Notes: generated from the sequence alone by a model not told the origin. 64,000 nt of DNA from Ampullaceana balthica (GCA_944989445.1 CALYLW010001198.1:54875-118874), one strand, 5' to 3'. Shown: positions 12,525-23,262, numbered from the stretch's first letter. Made by a program: numbers and translations.

Positions 12525-13849
12525 AAAATTGCCGAGAGCACAGCCAATGTGAATTTGACACACATGACAGACAAACAGATGTCAAAGATGGCAGGTGTGA
12601 CATGAAAGATAAATCAAGCCTTTTCATTGGTAATTATTTTTTATTAACTTTTCCTAGATATAAAAAATATACAAAATATAATTTAAAATATTTTATATTG
12701 TTTATAAAACATAATACAATTTCAAGTCAATTCCATTTTAATGTCTAGCTTATAATACCAGTATTTACACATTGTATTTCTTACATAAATTATTGTCTAA
12801 CAAATCATCTCAGAAATTACTCTTTAAATCTATGAAATTAAAGATTATACTTAACGAAATCTAGTTAAACAGAGATAATAGAAGAGAGACAGGTGTAAGA
12901 CATGGATTAAAATGTACTTTCTTTGATGACCTTTTCAGGTACACATGAAACCCAGGTGTCTGGAGGTGGAGAAGCAGCTCTACCTTTTTACAATGCCACC
13001 TGTAAGAAGAATCCAGGTCACAATCTGTTTCTACCTGTCAACGATTTTAACATCAATCACCTGCCTGAAGGTTACCATGACAACGACCTAGTTGAGTACA
13101 TCAAAGCTACAGCTGACCTCACTGTCAGGGTAGATGTTACAATGACCAGTACAGAAAGACCAGAGTTTGACCCAAACACCAAACAATCATATCCATTTTA
13201 TGACAAGAGAGGAAGTGACGTCATGAGACTAGGGACTGGGATGGTGAGGCGTGTAAACATTGGATACAACAAGGGAACTTGTCCATGTCACAAGTGTCAA
13301 CACTCGGACACACCCAGCAAAGTGTGGGGGGAAGGTAAGGATGCACACGGCCAGACACGTGGTGTTTGATGACCTTGAGGCGAGACACACCACGTGTAGA
13401 TTGTTCTTTGATGGACAAGATAGTCCACTGGTCACTCTTGATGGCTGGACGGTGTATGATGCAAACATTGAGGAAGACTGGTGTCAGTTGAAATGTGTGA
13501 CATGTGACGTAGATTTACTGAACAAACTTTACAAGATGTGGGGACACTGGTGTGATCTATGGAGAAAGTAAACAACAAATATGGCGGACGTGGAGACAAG
13601 TTGACATTGATAGTATCACATCCACATGGATGTCCTAAACAGATCTCTGTAGGACACTGGATAGACATGTACAAGGTGAGTGATGATAGGACCAAGTACA
13701 CGTACACAACATGTACATGTCCAGGCAGTAGTGGGGCTCTATGTCCACCCACTGGGGTATGTGTTGGCTGGTTGTATGACCACCATGTCCACAGTGGGGT
13801 CAACTCTGAGGGAAGTAATTTTAGTGGCGCTGGTTGGGACTGGAGCTAA
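12525..13849 (+). pseudogene. trypsin-like (PA clan) serine peptidase remnant, two exons, two frameshifts
   Basis: Exon 1 (12525-12594) lies between CCTTTCAG and GTGTGA. Exon 2 (12939-13849) follows CTTTTCAG. Joining them keeps phase across GCA G|GT and reads KIAESTANVN to MAGTHETQVSGGGEAALPFY. Downstream are the landmarks of a chymotrypsin-fold domain: RLGTGMV, TARHVVFDD (catalytic His), EEDWCQL (probable catalytic Asp), HPHGCPKQISVG and CPGSSGALC (probable catalytic Ser), ending SGAGWDWS then TAA. All three catalytic residues are present. The frame shifts by one near 13330 in a G-rich run and back near 13555. The first looks like one extra base (…WGE | VRMHTA), the second one missing base (CDL | MEKVNN). 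An AATAAA lies at about 14150. Upstream exons and a signal peptide were not found. It could be a decayed gene or a functional one with assembly indels. The family call is by motif only. Confidence 0.65.
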
Positions 13850-13929
13850 TATCTATAATGTAAACAATGTTATAATATTTTATATACTTTATACAAACTT
13901 GTATCAACTGTTGATTGTTGTAATAGACA

Positions 13930-14470
13930 ACACCCTCTACCACGCCCCATGTACACCACAACACCACGCCCCATGTACACCACAACACCACGCCCCATGT
14001 ACACCACAACACCACGCCCCATGTGCGCCCTAACCACCAGTGTCGGCACCCTACCTCCTACATTCCCATGTACTTATGAATTATTACTAGAAAATGTTTT
14101 TATTGTTTACATTTTGACTTGATACAAACTGGTATCAAATGGACACTATTTTAATAAAGCTTGACCACTACCACATTTAATGCATCCCCCTCACTACCAC
14201 TGTCAGCACCCTCAACAACAAATTTGGCACCCCTACCATCAGTGTCGGATCCTTACCCTTAATCTAACCATTACTTGTACTTATAAACTGTTAATATCAA
14301 AAAAATATTTTTTTTTAAAATATTTTTTTTTAAAAATTGTACTAAATGTTAATGACTATAAAATACAACACAGTCTATCACGCCCCATGTGCGCCCCCAG
14401 TCTATCACGCCCCGTGTGCGCCCCAGTCTATCACGCCCCGTGTGCGCCCCCAGTACCAGTATTTCACGCC
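13930..14470. repeat. short CACGCCCC minisatellites behind the peptidase gene
   Basis: A 24-bp unit (CACGCCCCATGTACACCACA plus ACAC) occurs about four times at 13940-14035. A related 27-bp unit (CAGTCTATCACGCCCCGTGT plus GCGCCCC) occurs about three times at 14372-14455. Between them is AT-rich sequence with CACTACCAC-type scraps. The C-rich, GCCCC-containing composition is unlike the surrounding DNA and continues in the next array. Confidence 0.8.
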
Positions 14471-14796
14471 CACCTCCAACTATTTTTTGTTAATAAAACA
14501 TAATCACATATGAGACATACATTTTAAAAAAAAATAAATCAGCGACTATTTTTATAACTTTTATGAACTATTGTTTCTTGTCATTGATAACAGCCATTTT
14601 AACGCCCCATGTGCGCCCCAAGCTTAATTTTTGGCACCCCTATCTCCCACAATTCCATCTAATGTATTAATAACACTATGTCTTTTGTTCTCTATTTATT
14701 ACAGTAAGTTCTTATTGAAACTGTGACTATATAAACATAATCATGTTTTGAAAGTTGTATTAGACTCTAATACATCAAATTATCACCACCAACAAC

Positions 14797-15150
14797 ACGC
14801 CTCATGTACACTCTCACCTTCCATATCTGCACACACACACCAACACAGCCTCATGTACACTCTCACCTTCCATATCGCACACACCACCAACAACACGCCT
14901 CATGTACACTCTCACCTTCCATATCGTCACCCACACCACCAACAACACGCCTCATGTACACTCTCACCTTCCATATTGGCACCCACACCACCAACAACAC
15001 GCCTCATGTACACTCTCACCTTCCATATCTGCACACACACCACCAACAACACGCCTCATGTACACTCTCACCTTCCATATCTGCACACACACCACCAACA
15101 ACACGCCTCATGCACACTCTCACCTTCCATATTGGCACCCACACCTCCGA
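14797..15150. repeat. ~52-bp minisatellite, about 7 copies
   Basis: Unit ACCACCAACAACACGCCTCA, then TGTACACTCTCACCTTCCAT and ATCTGCACAC or ATTGGCACCC. The related arrays at 34929-35197 and 36826-36985 carry the same unit. The open frames (HSHLPYRHPHHQQHASCTL) arise from the repeat and are not proteins. Confidence 0.95.
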
Positions 15151-15459
15151 CAAACATGTAACATCTTTTATTAGTATTATAAATATTTGTTATATTTTAA
15201 TACTTTCTTTTCGTTTACATTTGGACATTGTTGTATCATATGTTATATTTTATTTTTATTTCTTTAAAAGTATCAATTGCGTTAGTGTTTCAAACATTTT
15301 ATTTTATTGAATAATTTTAGATCACGTGTGTCTGATTTTTTAGTCAAAATAAACATGTAGAAATGATTTGTTTGGCTTTTGTATATTATTATTGTTTGTG
15401 TGTTTGTTTTTTATGTTTATTGATGGATGCATTTACATAAATGGACATGTTTGTTGATA

Positions 15460-15775
15460 TGAAAACATGTGGGTAGTGTGGTCATATGTGGATTTGGGTT
15501 GTGCATTATTGTGGTGTGTGGTAACATGTGGGTAGTGTGGTCATATGTGGATTTGGGGAGTACATTATTGTGGTGTGTGGTAACATGTGGGTAGTGTTGT
15601 CATATGTGGATTTGGGGTGTGCAATATTGTGGTGTGTGGTAACATGTGGGTAGTGTGGTCATATGTGGGTTTGGGGTGTACATTATTGTGGTGTGTGGTA
15701 ACACGTGGGTAGTGTGGTCACATGTGGATTTGGGGTGTACATTATTGTGGTGTGTGGGAACATGCGGATGATATA
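15460..15775. repeat. ~58-bp minisatellite, about 5 copies
   Basis: Unit GTAACATGTGGGTAGTGTGG, then TCATATGTGGATTTGGGGTG and TACATTATTGTGGTGTGTG. Homologous arrays occur at 34245-34490 and 37300-37410. It is followed by GATATATCAATT and a stretch shared with 37415-37525. Confidence 0.9.
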
Positions 15776-16099
15776 TCAATTCGTGGTTTGTTCGGTACAG
15801 CAGTGTTGACAAACATGTACTGTGATTACTTCAGTGTGGGATATTTAAACAAATGAATCTTCTTATATCCAGGGCCGACTAGGCCTCCGTCTTTCCGTGC
15901 AAATGCACGGAGTAAAACAAAAAGGGGACGCAAAATTCATTTTATGGAAATGCAGAGGAACGATATGAAAAATAAATGAAATTTAAAAACGAGTCCCAAA
16001 AATGAGTCCATAAATCTTTTTTTACATAGTATTTTATAACAAAAGCCTTTAAATAATATGCGATTAATAAATACTACTTTATAAAGAATAAAAACAACC

Positions 16100-16597
16100 C
16101 GTAAAAAACCAAGTTTTTGACTATAAATCCTTTATGTACGAGAAGTAATTAAAAGAATGTTCATTATAATACGCAGCGCCAGACCATCCAGAAATACAAA
16201 ATTGCAGTTGTGTCGTAAAACGTGTTTAATATAATGCGCACCGATCAGGAATATGTTTATAAAAAGAGCTGTCAATAAAATACGCACCTTATTGCGCGAC
16301 AGAAAGGTTGTTCAATATAATACGCACCGCGACGCTCTATCTCAAAAAATAGCATGATACATAGGAATAAATAAAATAATCTAAAAAATCAATAATTTAA
16401 TTACGGTACATGCGATCGATCTGAAAATTTTGATACATTGTTTTTATCATCGGTACGAAACTGTCTGCAAAATTTCAGCTCGCTATCTTGCGAGCAAGTG
16501 GGTTAAAAATCGATCAAAAGTTTTGGCGACAAGCAAGCAAGCAAGCAAGCAAGGTCCGCCGCAGACACCACGAGTTAATATAAAGGATTTAAAAAAT
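16100..16597 (+). mobile_element. 490-bp MITE-like dispersed repeat, copy 1
   Basis: Copies 2 and 3 lie at 33699-34197 (minus) and 37746-37876 plus 46443-46808. Ends carry an inverted TAAATCCTTTAT motif, followed inside by several AATATAATACGCACC-type boxes. Near the right end is a short AAGC tetranucleotide run that differs in length between copies. No protein is encoded. I could not define a target duplication. Confidence 0.7.
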
Positions 16598-16659
16598 CGA
16601 TTTAAACCCGGGTCGCAGTGAGCTTCATAACAAGTGGTTATACCGTTCGTCTCCGGTGC

Positions 16660-18960
16660 CAGTGGTGTAGTTAGGAAATTTTGCGCGAGGGGAAAACTAT
16701 ACAATTGGTGCTCCCGACCGCTCCTAATTAAGAAATTTCACTATAACGTAACGTTATAATGAGCCTCATTTTGGCGCCCCTGTACCTGGGCGCCCGGAGA
16801 CTGTCGTCACTGTCACACAATTTTACGACTCCTAACGGCGCGCATCACAAACGGGTTTAACTATTTACGCCTTGACAGAACTTTCAAATACTGGCTCATT
16901 GAAATGAAAAACAATAAAATAAATATTCGATTTTTTTTATTCCGGTGACTGTATGGTTACTTTTAATAAACGCCCTTTGTTAATAATAAATATCTGAACC
17001 TGTATTGTCTTCAGGTGCTCTATGAGCTACACTAGGCGTGTTGTACATCCTAGGTCACTGAAACAAGAACGATGCTATGAGCTACACTAGGCGTGTTGTA
17101 CATCCTAGGTCACTGAAACAAGAACGATGCTATGAGCTACACTAGGCGTGTTGTGTCATCCTAGGTCACTGAAACAAGAACGATGCTATGAGCTACACTA
17201 GGCGTGTTGTACATCCTAGGTCACTGAAACAAGAACGATGCTATGAGCTACACTAGGCGTGTTGTACATCCTAGGTCACTGAAACAAGAACGATGCTATG
17301 AGCTACACTAGGCGTGTTGTGTATCCTAGGTCACTGAAACAAGAACGATGCTATGAGCTACACTAGGCGTGTTGTACATCCTAGGTCACTGAAACAAGAA
17401 CGATGCTATGAGCTACACTAGGCGTGTTGTACATCCTAGGTCACTGAAACAAGAACGATGCTATGAGCTACACTAGGCGTGTTGTGTATCCTAGGTCACT
17501 GAAACAAGAACGATGCTATGAGCTACACTAGGCGTGTTGTACATCCTAGGTCACTGAAACAAGAACGATGCTATGAGCTACACTAGGCGTGTTGTGTATC
17601 CTAGGTCACTGAAACAAGAACGATGCTATGAGCTACACTAGGCGTGTTGTGTATGCTAGGTCACTGAAACAAGAACGATGCTATGAGCTACACTAGGCGT
17701 GTTGTGTATCCTAGGTCACTGAAACAAGAACGATGCTATGAGCTACACTAGGCGTGTTGTGTATGCTAGGTCACTGAAACAAGAACGATGCTATGAGCTA
17801 CACTAGGCGTGTTGTGTATGCTAGGTCACTGAAACAAGAACGATGCTATGAGCTACACTAGGCGTGTTGTGCATCCTAGGTCACTGAAACAAGAACGATG
17901 CTATGAGCTACACTAGGCGTGTTGTGTATCCTAGGTCACTGAAACAAGAACGATGCTATGAGCTACACTAGGCGTGTTGTGTATCCTAGGTCACTGAAAC
18001 AAGAACGATGCTATGAGCTACACTAGGCGTGTTGTACATCCTAGGTCACTGAAACAAGAACGATGCTATGAGCTACACTAGGCGTGTTGTACATCCTAGG
18101 TCACTGAAACAAGAACGATGCTATGAGCTACACTAGGCGTGTTGTGTATCCTAGGTCACTGAAACAAGAACGATGCTATGAGCTACACTAGGCGTGTTGT
18201 GTATCCTAGGTCACTGAAACAAGAACGATGCTATGAGCTACACTAGGCGTGTTGTACATCCTAGGTCACTGAAACAAGAACGATGCTATGAGCTACACTA
18301 GGCGTGTTGTGCATCCTAGGTCACTGAAACAAGAACGATGCTATGAGCTACACTAGGCGTGTTGTGCATCCCTAGGTCACTGAAACAAGAACGTCCGCGG
18401 TAAAGTTTGAAACTTAAAGTTGATTGACCTAATTTTACAATGATATAACGTTGTAACCCTCATTTTTGCGCCCCTGTACCTTGGAGCCCGGGGGACATAT
18501 TTCATTCACTGCCCCACATTGTTACGACTTAGACCGGCGCACCTTACAAAAGGGTTTAACTTTGATTTCCCAAATGATACGTGCGATTTAAGACATCTTA
18601 GCAATGGAGAGAAAATTACCACAAATGTTTGGTGCATTATGTAGCTAAAGATTATTTTTGTTGTCTATGGTGCAAACTTTTTGCACTGGCTACATCTTTT
18701 TTAGCAAACGATGGTTATGGAGATTGGCAGCATATTGTACAAATCCTTAAAAAATCATGAAAAAAAGGGGGGAAAAAGAATCTTGTCTTGAATTGAGTGT
18801 TTGTTTTAAACTTCAAACTTTACATACAATAGATGCTACTTCTGAAAAAAGATTTTGGAATGCAGAAAGCTGTTTTTCAACTGGTATTTTCGATCGATAA
18901 ACTTATGCAATAGCTGCTTTGCATTTAGTGAGAGCAAAGAAAATTTATATGAACATTATC
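16660..18960 (+). mobile_element. hAT-E: partial ZMYM-type hAT element, left part
   Basis: It begins CAGTGGTGTAGTTAGG, the same terminus type as hAT-B (CAGTGGCGTAGC). Plus-strand sequence at about 18640-18760 encodes CLWCKLFALATSFLANDGYG then DWQHIVQILK, which fits the N-terminal zinc-finger domain of ZMYM1-like hAT transposases (C-x2-C, then G-x2-DW). It ends in a stop and then decays. The 55-bp satellite interrupts it, flanked by two diverged copies of a roughly 140-bp segment (16738-16865 and 18418-18562). No right terminus was found. Confidence 0.55.
17019..18393. repeat. 55-bp satellite, 25 copies, almost identical
   Basis: Unit CTATGAGCTACACTAGGCGT, GTTGTACATCCTAGGTCACT, GAAACAAGAACGATG. 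Fifty or so positions are invariant across the array. Variation is limited to the short stretch between TTGT and CTAGGTC (ACATC, GTATC, GTATG, GCATC, and rare one-base insertions). Each unit carries AGGTCA, the nuclear-receptor half-site sequence. Such homogeneity means recent amplification or gene conversion. Confidence 0.97.
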
Positions 18961-19144
18961 ACAGGCGTCACTAAGGTTGGTGTCACCCAGTGCGGTAGCT
19001 CATCGTTTCACCCCTCACGTATTACCAAATAGACCTCTTCCGAGCCTGCCAGTGCCAAATAACGGGAACATACATAATTTTACGTTTTGTCACCCATGTG
19101 ATGGTGTAACCCGGTGCGGTTCGTACCCCCTGGTGACGCCTCTG
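18960..19144. mobile_element. small hAT-like MITE
   Basis: The left end is CACAGGCGTCACTAAGG and the right end, as complement, is CAGAGGCGTCACCAGGG. The flanking octamers AACATTAT and AACACGAT match at six of eight bases. Length is 185 bp with no coding capacity. It splits the hAT-E remnant. Confidence 0.6.
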
Positions 19145-19207
19145 AACACGATAATGGAATATTTTTAAAGCTTGTCCAACTTTTAGATTGTTTTCAAAAT
19201 TCATTAG

Positions 19208-20836
19208 CATGGATATGTCATCTACAATTTACCTCTGTCTTTGTTTATTGATGCTTCGTTCGGGAAAACTTGTCATGATTTCATGGATATGTCATCTACA
19301 ATTTACCTCTGTCTTTGTTTATTGATGCTTCGTTCGGGAAAACTTGTCATGATTTCATGGATATGGCATCTACAATTTACCTCTGTCTTTGTTTATTGAT
19401 GCTTCGTTCGGGAAAACTTGTCATGATTTCATGGATATGGCATCTACAATTTACCTCTGTCTTTGTTTATTGATGCTTCGTTCGGGAAAACTTGTCATGA
19501 TTTCATGGATATGGCATCTACAATTTACCTCTGTCTTTGTTTATTGATGCTTCGTTCGGGAAAACTTGTCATGATTTCATGGATATGTCATCTACAATTT
19601 ACCTCTGTCTTTGTTTATTGATGCTTCGTTCGGGAAAACTTGTCATGATTTCATGGATATGACATCTACAATTTACCTCTGTCTTTGTTTATTGATGCTT
19701 CGTTCGGGAAAACTTGTCATGATTTCATGGATATGACATCTACAATTTACCTCTGTCTTTGTTTATTGATGCTTCGTTCGGGAAAACTTGTCATGATTTC
19801 ATGGATATGACATCTACAATTTACCTCTGTCTTTGTTTATTGATGCTTCGTTCGGGAAAACTTGTCATGATTTCATGGATATGTCATCTACAATTTACCT
19901 CCGTCTTTGTTTATTGATGCTTCGTTCGGGAAAACTTGTCATGATTTCATGGATATGTCATCTACAATTTACCTCTGTCTTTGTTTATTGATGCTTCGTT
20001 CGGGAAAACTTGTCATGATTTCATGGATATGACATCTACAATTTACCTCTGTCTTTGTTTATTGATGCTTCGTTCGGGAAAACTTGTCATGATTTCATGG
20101 ATATGACATCTACAATTTACCTCTGTCTTTGTTTATTGATGCTTCGTTCGGGAAAACTTGTCATGATTTCATGGATATGTCATCTACAATTTACCTCTGT
20201 CTTTGTTTATTGATGCTTCGTTCGGGAAAACTTGTCATGATTTCATGGATATGACATCTACAATTTACCTCTGTCTTTGTTTATTGATGCTTCGTTCGGG
20301 AAAACTTGTCATGATTTCATGGATATGTCATCTACAATTTACCTCTGTCTTTGTTTATTGATGCTTCGTTTGGGAAAACTTGTCATGATTTCATGGATAT
20401 GACATCTACAATTTACCTCTGTCTTTGTTTATTGATGCTTCGTTCGGGAAAACTTGTCATGATTCATGGATATGGCATCTACAATTTACCTCTGTCTTTG
20501 TTTATTGATGCTTCGTTCGGGAAAACTTGTCATGATTTCATGGATATGTCATCTACAATTTACCTCTGTCTTTGTTTATTGATGCTTCGTTCGGGAAAAC
20601 TTGTCATGATTTCATGGATATGACATCTACAATTTACCTCTGACTTTGTTTATTGATGCTTCGTTCGGGAAAACTTGTCATGATTTCATGGATATGACAT
20701 CTACAATTTACCTCTGTCTTTGTTTATTGATGCTTCGTTCGGGAAAACTTGTCATGATTTCATGGATATGGCATCTACAATTTACCTCTGTCTTTGTTTA
20801 TTGATGCTTCGTTCGGGAAAACTTGTCATGATTTCC
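19208..20836. repeat. 74-bp satellite, 22 copies, single variable base
   Basis: Unit ATGGATATGNCATCTACAAT, TTACCTCTGTCTTTGTTTAT, TGATGCTTCGTTCGGGAAAA, CTTGTCATGATTTC. N is T in 8, A in 9 and G in 5 units and never C. I see only four other differences in the whole array: one C in CCTCCGTC, one TTTGGG, one GACTTTG and one single-base deletion near 20464. The array runs directly into transposase coding sequence on its right side, so it grew inside the transposon. The open frame spanning 20351-20623 is a repeat artefact. Confidence 0.97.
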
Positions 20837-21489
20837 TGTAGTGGGGCGAAATGTGTAGAATAACGCTGCATTTAAGACATTTGCCATAGAAAAATTTGCA
20901 CCCTTTTCCCAAAAGGCCTTGATTTGTGAATATAATTGGATTACCACTGCTATTGACCCTTGAAGATTTGTGAATATAATTGTATTACCACTGCTGTTGG
21001 CCCTTGAAGATTTGTGTTAAGAGAGTTTGGATATCTTGTCACATCAACTAAAAATGCAAAATCTTCCAACCAAGCAGGATCAGATTGTTCTGGAATCAGT
21101 TGTTCCTTATTTTCAACGATATATACCTCTTATTTAAGTGTGTAGAGGCGCTGAAGTGTTTTTCCCCGACCGAGCCATCTTGTACCATTGTGACACATAA
21201 CATTTTCTTATTACCCATGGATGTTAAGAAGAAACTGCTGAAACTTGCAGTAAAACGGGGCTTCAGAGCGAATAGAGCTTATAGCTTTTATTCCCGGCTC
21301 AAGGACATGATCACATCTAACGTATTTGGCACAAAGAAATTGTTGGTGAATGATACAGTGAAGTTTAAAATTAAAATCTTTGCCAGCCTCTTCGCTGACT
21401 TTGTTACAGAAAAGTTTTGTTTGTCAACTGTGCTCACCAGACATTGTAGGGGCACCAGCAGTAATAAATACAGAGATTTTTTTTACTGA
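20836..21489 (-). pseudogene. hAT transposase fragment (GTF2IRD2/SCAND3-like) in hAT-D
   Basis: Reading the minus strand from 21489 gives, in order, ITAGAPTMSGEHS, EEAGKDFNFKLHCIIHQQFL, CAKYVRCDHVLEPGIKAISS, GTRWLGRGKTLQRLY, IPEQSDPAWLEDFAFLVDVT and NSLNTNLQG. These are the middle blocks of the RNase-H-like domain of domesticated-type hAT transposases, with the HCIIHQQ-LCAK segment especially clear. Several in-frame stops and a 53-bp internal duplication (about 20922-21010) show it is dead. The C-terminal part is missing and its place is taken by the 74-bp satellite. A 134-codon frame on the plus strand here is only the shadow of this sequence. Confidence 0.8.
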
Positions 21490-21925
21490 TAATTTAACGT
21501 CATTGACAGCAGAACAAAAACAAGAAAATACATTTATTTCTCTTGTTAGGTCTTAAGACTGAAAGTCTAGTAAATGGTTAACAATACAATTGTATCGATT
21601 TTTACATTCTTTGAGGTACTCAGAACAGAACAGTGCAAAATTTAGACTTTTAAAAATAAATATAATGTCTTTAAAGGAATAATACATCCGTCAATAAGTA
21701 AATACATACTAAAAGACAAAGAAAAAAGTGATTTGATGCATGTTCATTTTCGAATAGAATATACAGTGTTTATGGGGAGGGAGCAAAGCTTTGTGACGTC
21801 ATATTGCAAGGTGTCTAAATTTTTTGGCGTAGTGTGACGAAAAAAAAAGGGAGGGGGGAAATCGGCCAAATTTGCGTGACGTCATTTTTAGACGAAACCA
21901 AAAGGGCGCATGTTTTCACTTTAGC

Positions 21926-22297
21926 ACGGAGTGGTTGAAAGGCTAAGTCTGGCCTTGTTATATCATCTGTGAATGTGTCATCATATGGATTAACTTTTGT
22001 ACGGAGTGGTTGAAAGGCTAAGTCCGGCCTTGTTATATCATCTGTGAATGTGTCATCATATGGATTAACTTTTGTACGGAGTGGTTGAAAGGCTAAGTCT
22101 GGCCTTGTTATATCATCTGTGAATGTGTCATCATATGGATTAACTTTTGTACGGAGTGGTTGAAAGGCTAAGTCCGGCCTTGTTATATCATCTGTGAATG
22201 TGTCATCATATGGATTAACTTTTGTACTGAGTGGTTGAAAGGCTAAGTCCGGCCTTGTTATATCATCTGTGAATGTGTCATCATATGGATTAACTTA
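21926..22297. repeat. 75-bp satellite spanning a transposon-host junction, 5 copies
   Basis: Each unit contains the last 32 bases of hAT-D (ACGGAGTGGTTGAAAGGCTA to GGCCTTG) followed by 43 bases of flanking DNA (TTATATCATCTGTGAATGTG to TAACTTTTGT). Exact period is 75 bp at 21926, 22001, 22076, 22151 and 22226. Only a few substitutions (GTCTGG/GTCCGG, one ACTGAG). The array is therefore younger than the hAT-D insertion. Confidence 0.9.
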
Positions 22298-22299
22298 AC

Positions 22300-23262
22300 A
22301 ATGTTAGGCCTTAATTCGATTATAGAAAACAACAACAACAAATCCTAGTGGTTAGTATTATTACATTATGTGTGTCCATCTAAAATTGTGTGTCGCTGTT
22401 TGTGGTTTATATTAAGGCCGATGCATAACCCTGTCCTTTATTTAAAAAATAAATGTGTATATAACCGAAAAAGTAAATAAATGTGTATATAACCGAAAAA
22501 GTAAAGCAGTCAAAATAAAATACAAACAAAGTTTCCATGTACATCAGTAACATCAGACATACGGCTGTACAAAAAGTGTTATTTAATAAAGTCCAACACT
22601 ACACTGATCTGATGAACTTTTAAATACGTGTTAACATTAAACTAATACAACCAAAAGACGACTTTATAAACATTTATTTAAGCAATGAGTTAGAAGAAGT
22701 GTCGAGGAAATGTAAAACAAATTATTTCAAATAGGACATCAGTGGTGCTTACACTTATCATAAATAAGTGTTGCCTGTAGTTTTAACATTAGCTGTAACA
22801 GTTATCTAGTTTTAACATTAGCTGTAACAGTTATCTAGTTTTAACATTAGCTGTAACAGTTATCTAGTTTTAACATTAGCTGTAACAGTTATCTAGTTTT
22901 AACATTAGCAGTAACAATTATCCTGTTTTAACATTAGTTGTAACAGTTATCTTGTTTTAACATTAGCTGTAACAATTATCTAGTTTTAACATTAGCTGTA
23001 ACAGTTATCGTGCTTATATTTGACTAGTATCACAAAAAATGAAAACTCTGATTGAAAAATGTAATTGTAAGTCTAAGATATGTAGATAAACTTATAAAAC
23101 ATTTATATAAACACATCTATACAAGTTTACAACAGTGTATGTTATAACAATCTCTTTATAAAACTAACAAAAAACGTTACACCATTGGTTACATCACTTA
23201 ACCAAGAAACACAAAAGGATAGGAAACAAAAAGTAGTAATGATAATTAAGAGACTAAATTCA
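22300..23262 (+). repeat. segmental duplication, arm A (second part)
   Basis: It corresponds to 37535-37745 and 46808-48060. Shared stretches include CTAGTGGTTAGTA, GTCAAAATAAAATACAAA, AACATCAGACATA, CACTACACTGATCTGATGAA, AACCAAAAGACGACTTTATA and, after the 29-bp array, GCTTATATTTGACTAG. Arm A lacks the MITE-like repeat and the Helitron-like pair found at the corresponding point of arm B. A 28-bp stretch (AAATAAATGTGTATATAACC plus GAAAAAGT) is duplicated at 22447-22505. Confidence 0.8.
22786..23010. repeat. 29-bp minisatellite, about 8 copies (arm A)
   Basis: Unit TAGTTTTAACATTAGCTGTA then ACAGTTATC. It is the short counterpart of the 25-copy array at 47056-47784, with the same unit and the same flanks. 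Each unit contains the palindrome TAACAGTTA. Confidence 0.95.

Larger units (their letters stand above)
14380..15869 (+). repeat. segmental duplication, arm A (first part)
   Basis: The whole stretch is repeated at 34490-35225 and 36822-37525. Shared single-copy stretches include AAATCAGCGACTATTT, GGCACCCCTATCTCC, CTATTTATTACAGTAAGTT and GAAACTGTGACTATATAAA. Arm B also has an additional copy of the array type found here at 15460 placed before it, suggesting the ancestral arrangement was itself tandem. Confidence 0.85.
15870..21957. mobile_element. hAT-D: hAT-like transposon enlarged by satellites
   Basis: The left end reads CAGGGCCGACTAGGCC. The right end, as complement, reads CAAGGCCAGACTTAGCC, a matching terminal inverted repeat. 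Both ends have CTCCGT-type subterminal boxes. Flanks are CTTATATC on the left and TTATATC on the right. The homologous empty site survives at about 37520-37540, where CTTATATCATCGATGAATG is uninterrupted. A transposase relic on the minus strand (20836-21489) belongs to the GTF2IRD2/SCAND3-type hAT family. The interior holds a 490-bp MITE-like element, another hAT end (16660), two large satellites and a small MITE. Confidence 0.7.

Noticed and set aside
12157..12605. Frames of 79 and 103 codons over the GA-rich tract
   Set aside because: Low-complexity sequence. Only the part from 12525 onward has exon-like borders and matches the phase of the next exon.
14748..15310. Three overlapping frames rich in HSHLPY and HHQQHAS
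   Set aside because: All three plus-strand frames are open because of the ~52-bp repeat; none differs from the others in plausibility.
21085..21489. 134-codon plus-strand frame
   Set aside because: The minus strand over the same stretch encodes clear hAT transposase blocks, so this is an antisense shadow.
22786..23010. Possible CRISPR-like array with 29-bp repeats
   Set aside because: Units follow one another directly without unique spacers, and the setting is an animal genome. The same holds for all other arrays in the window.
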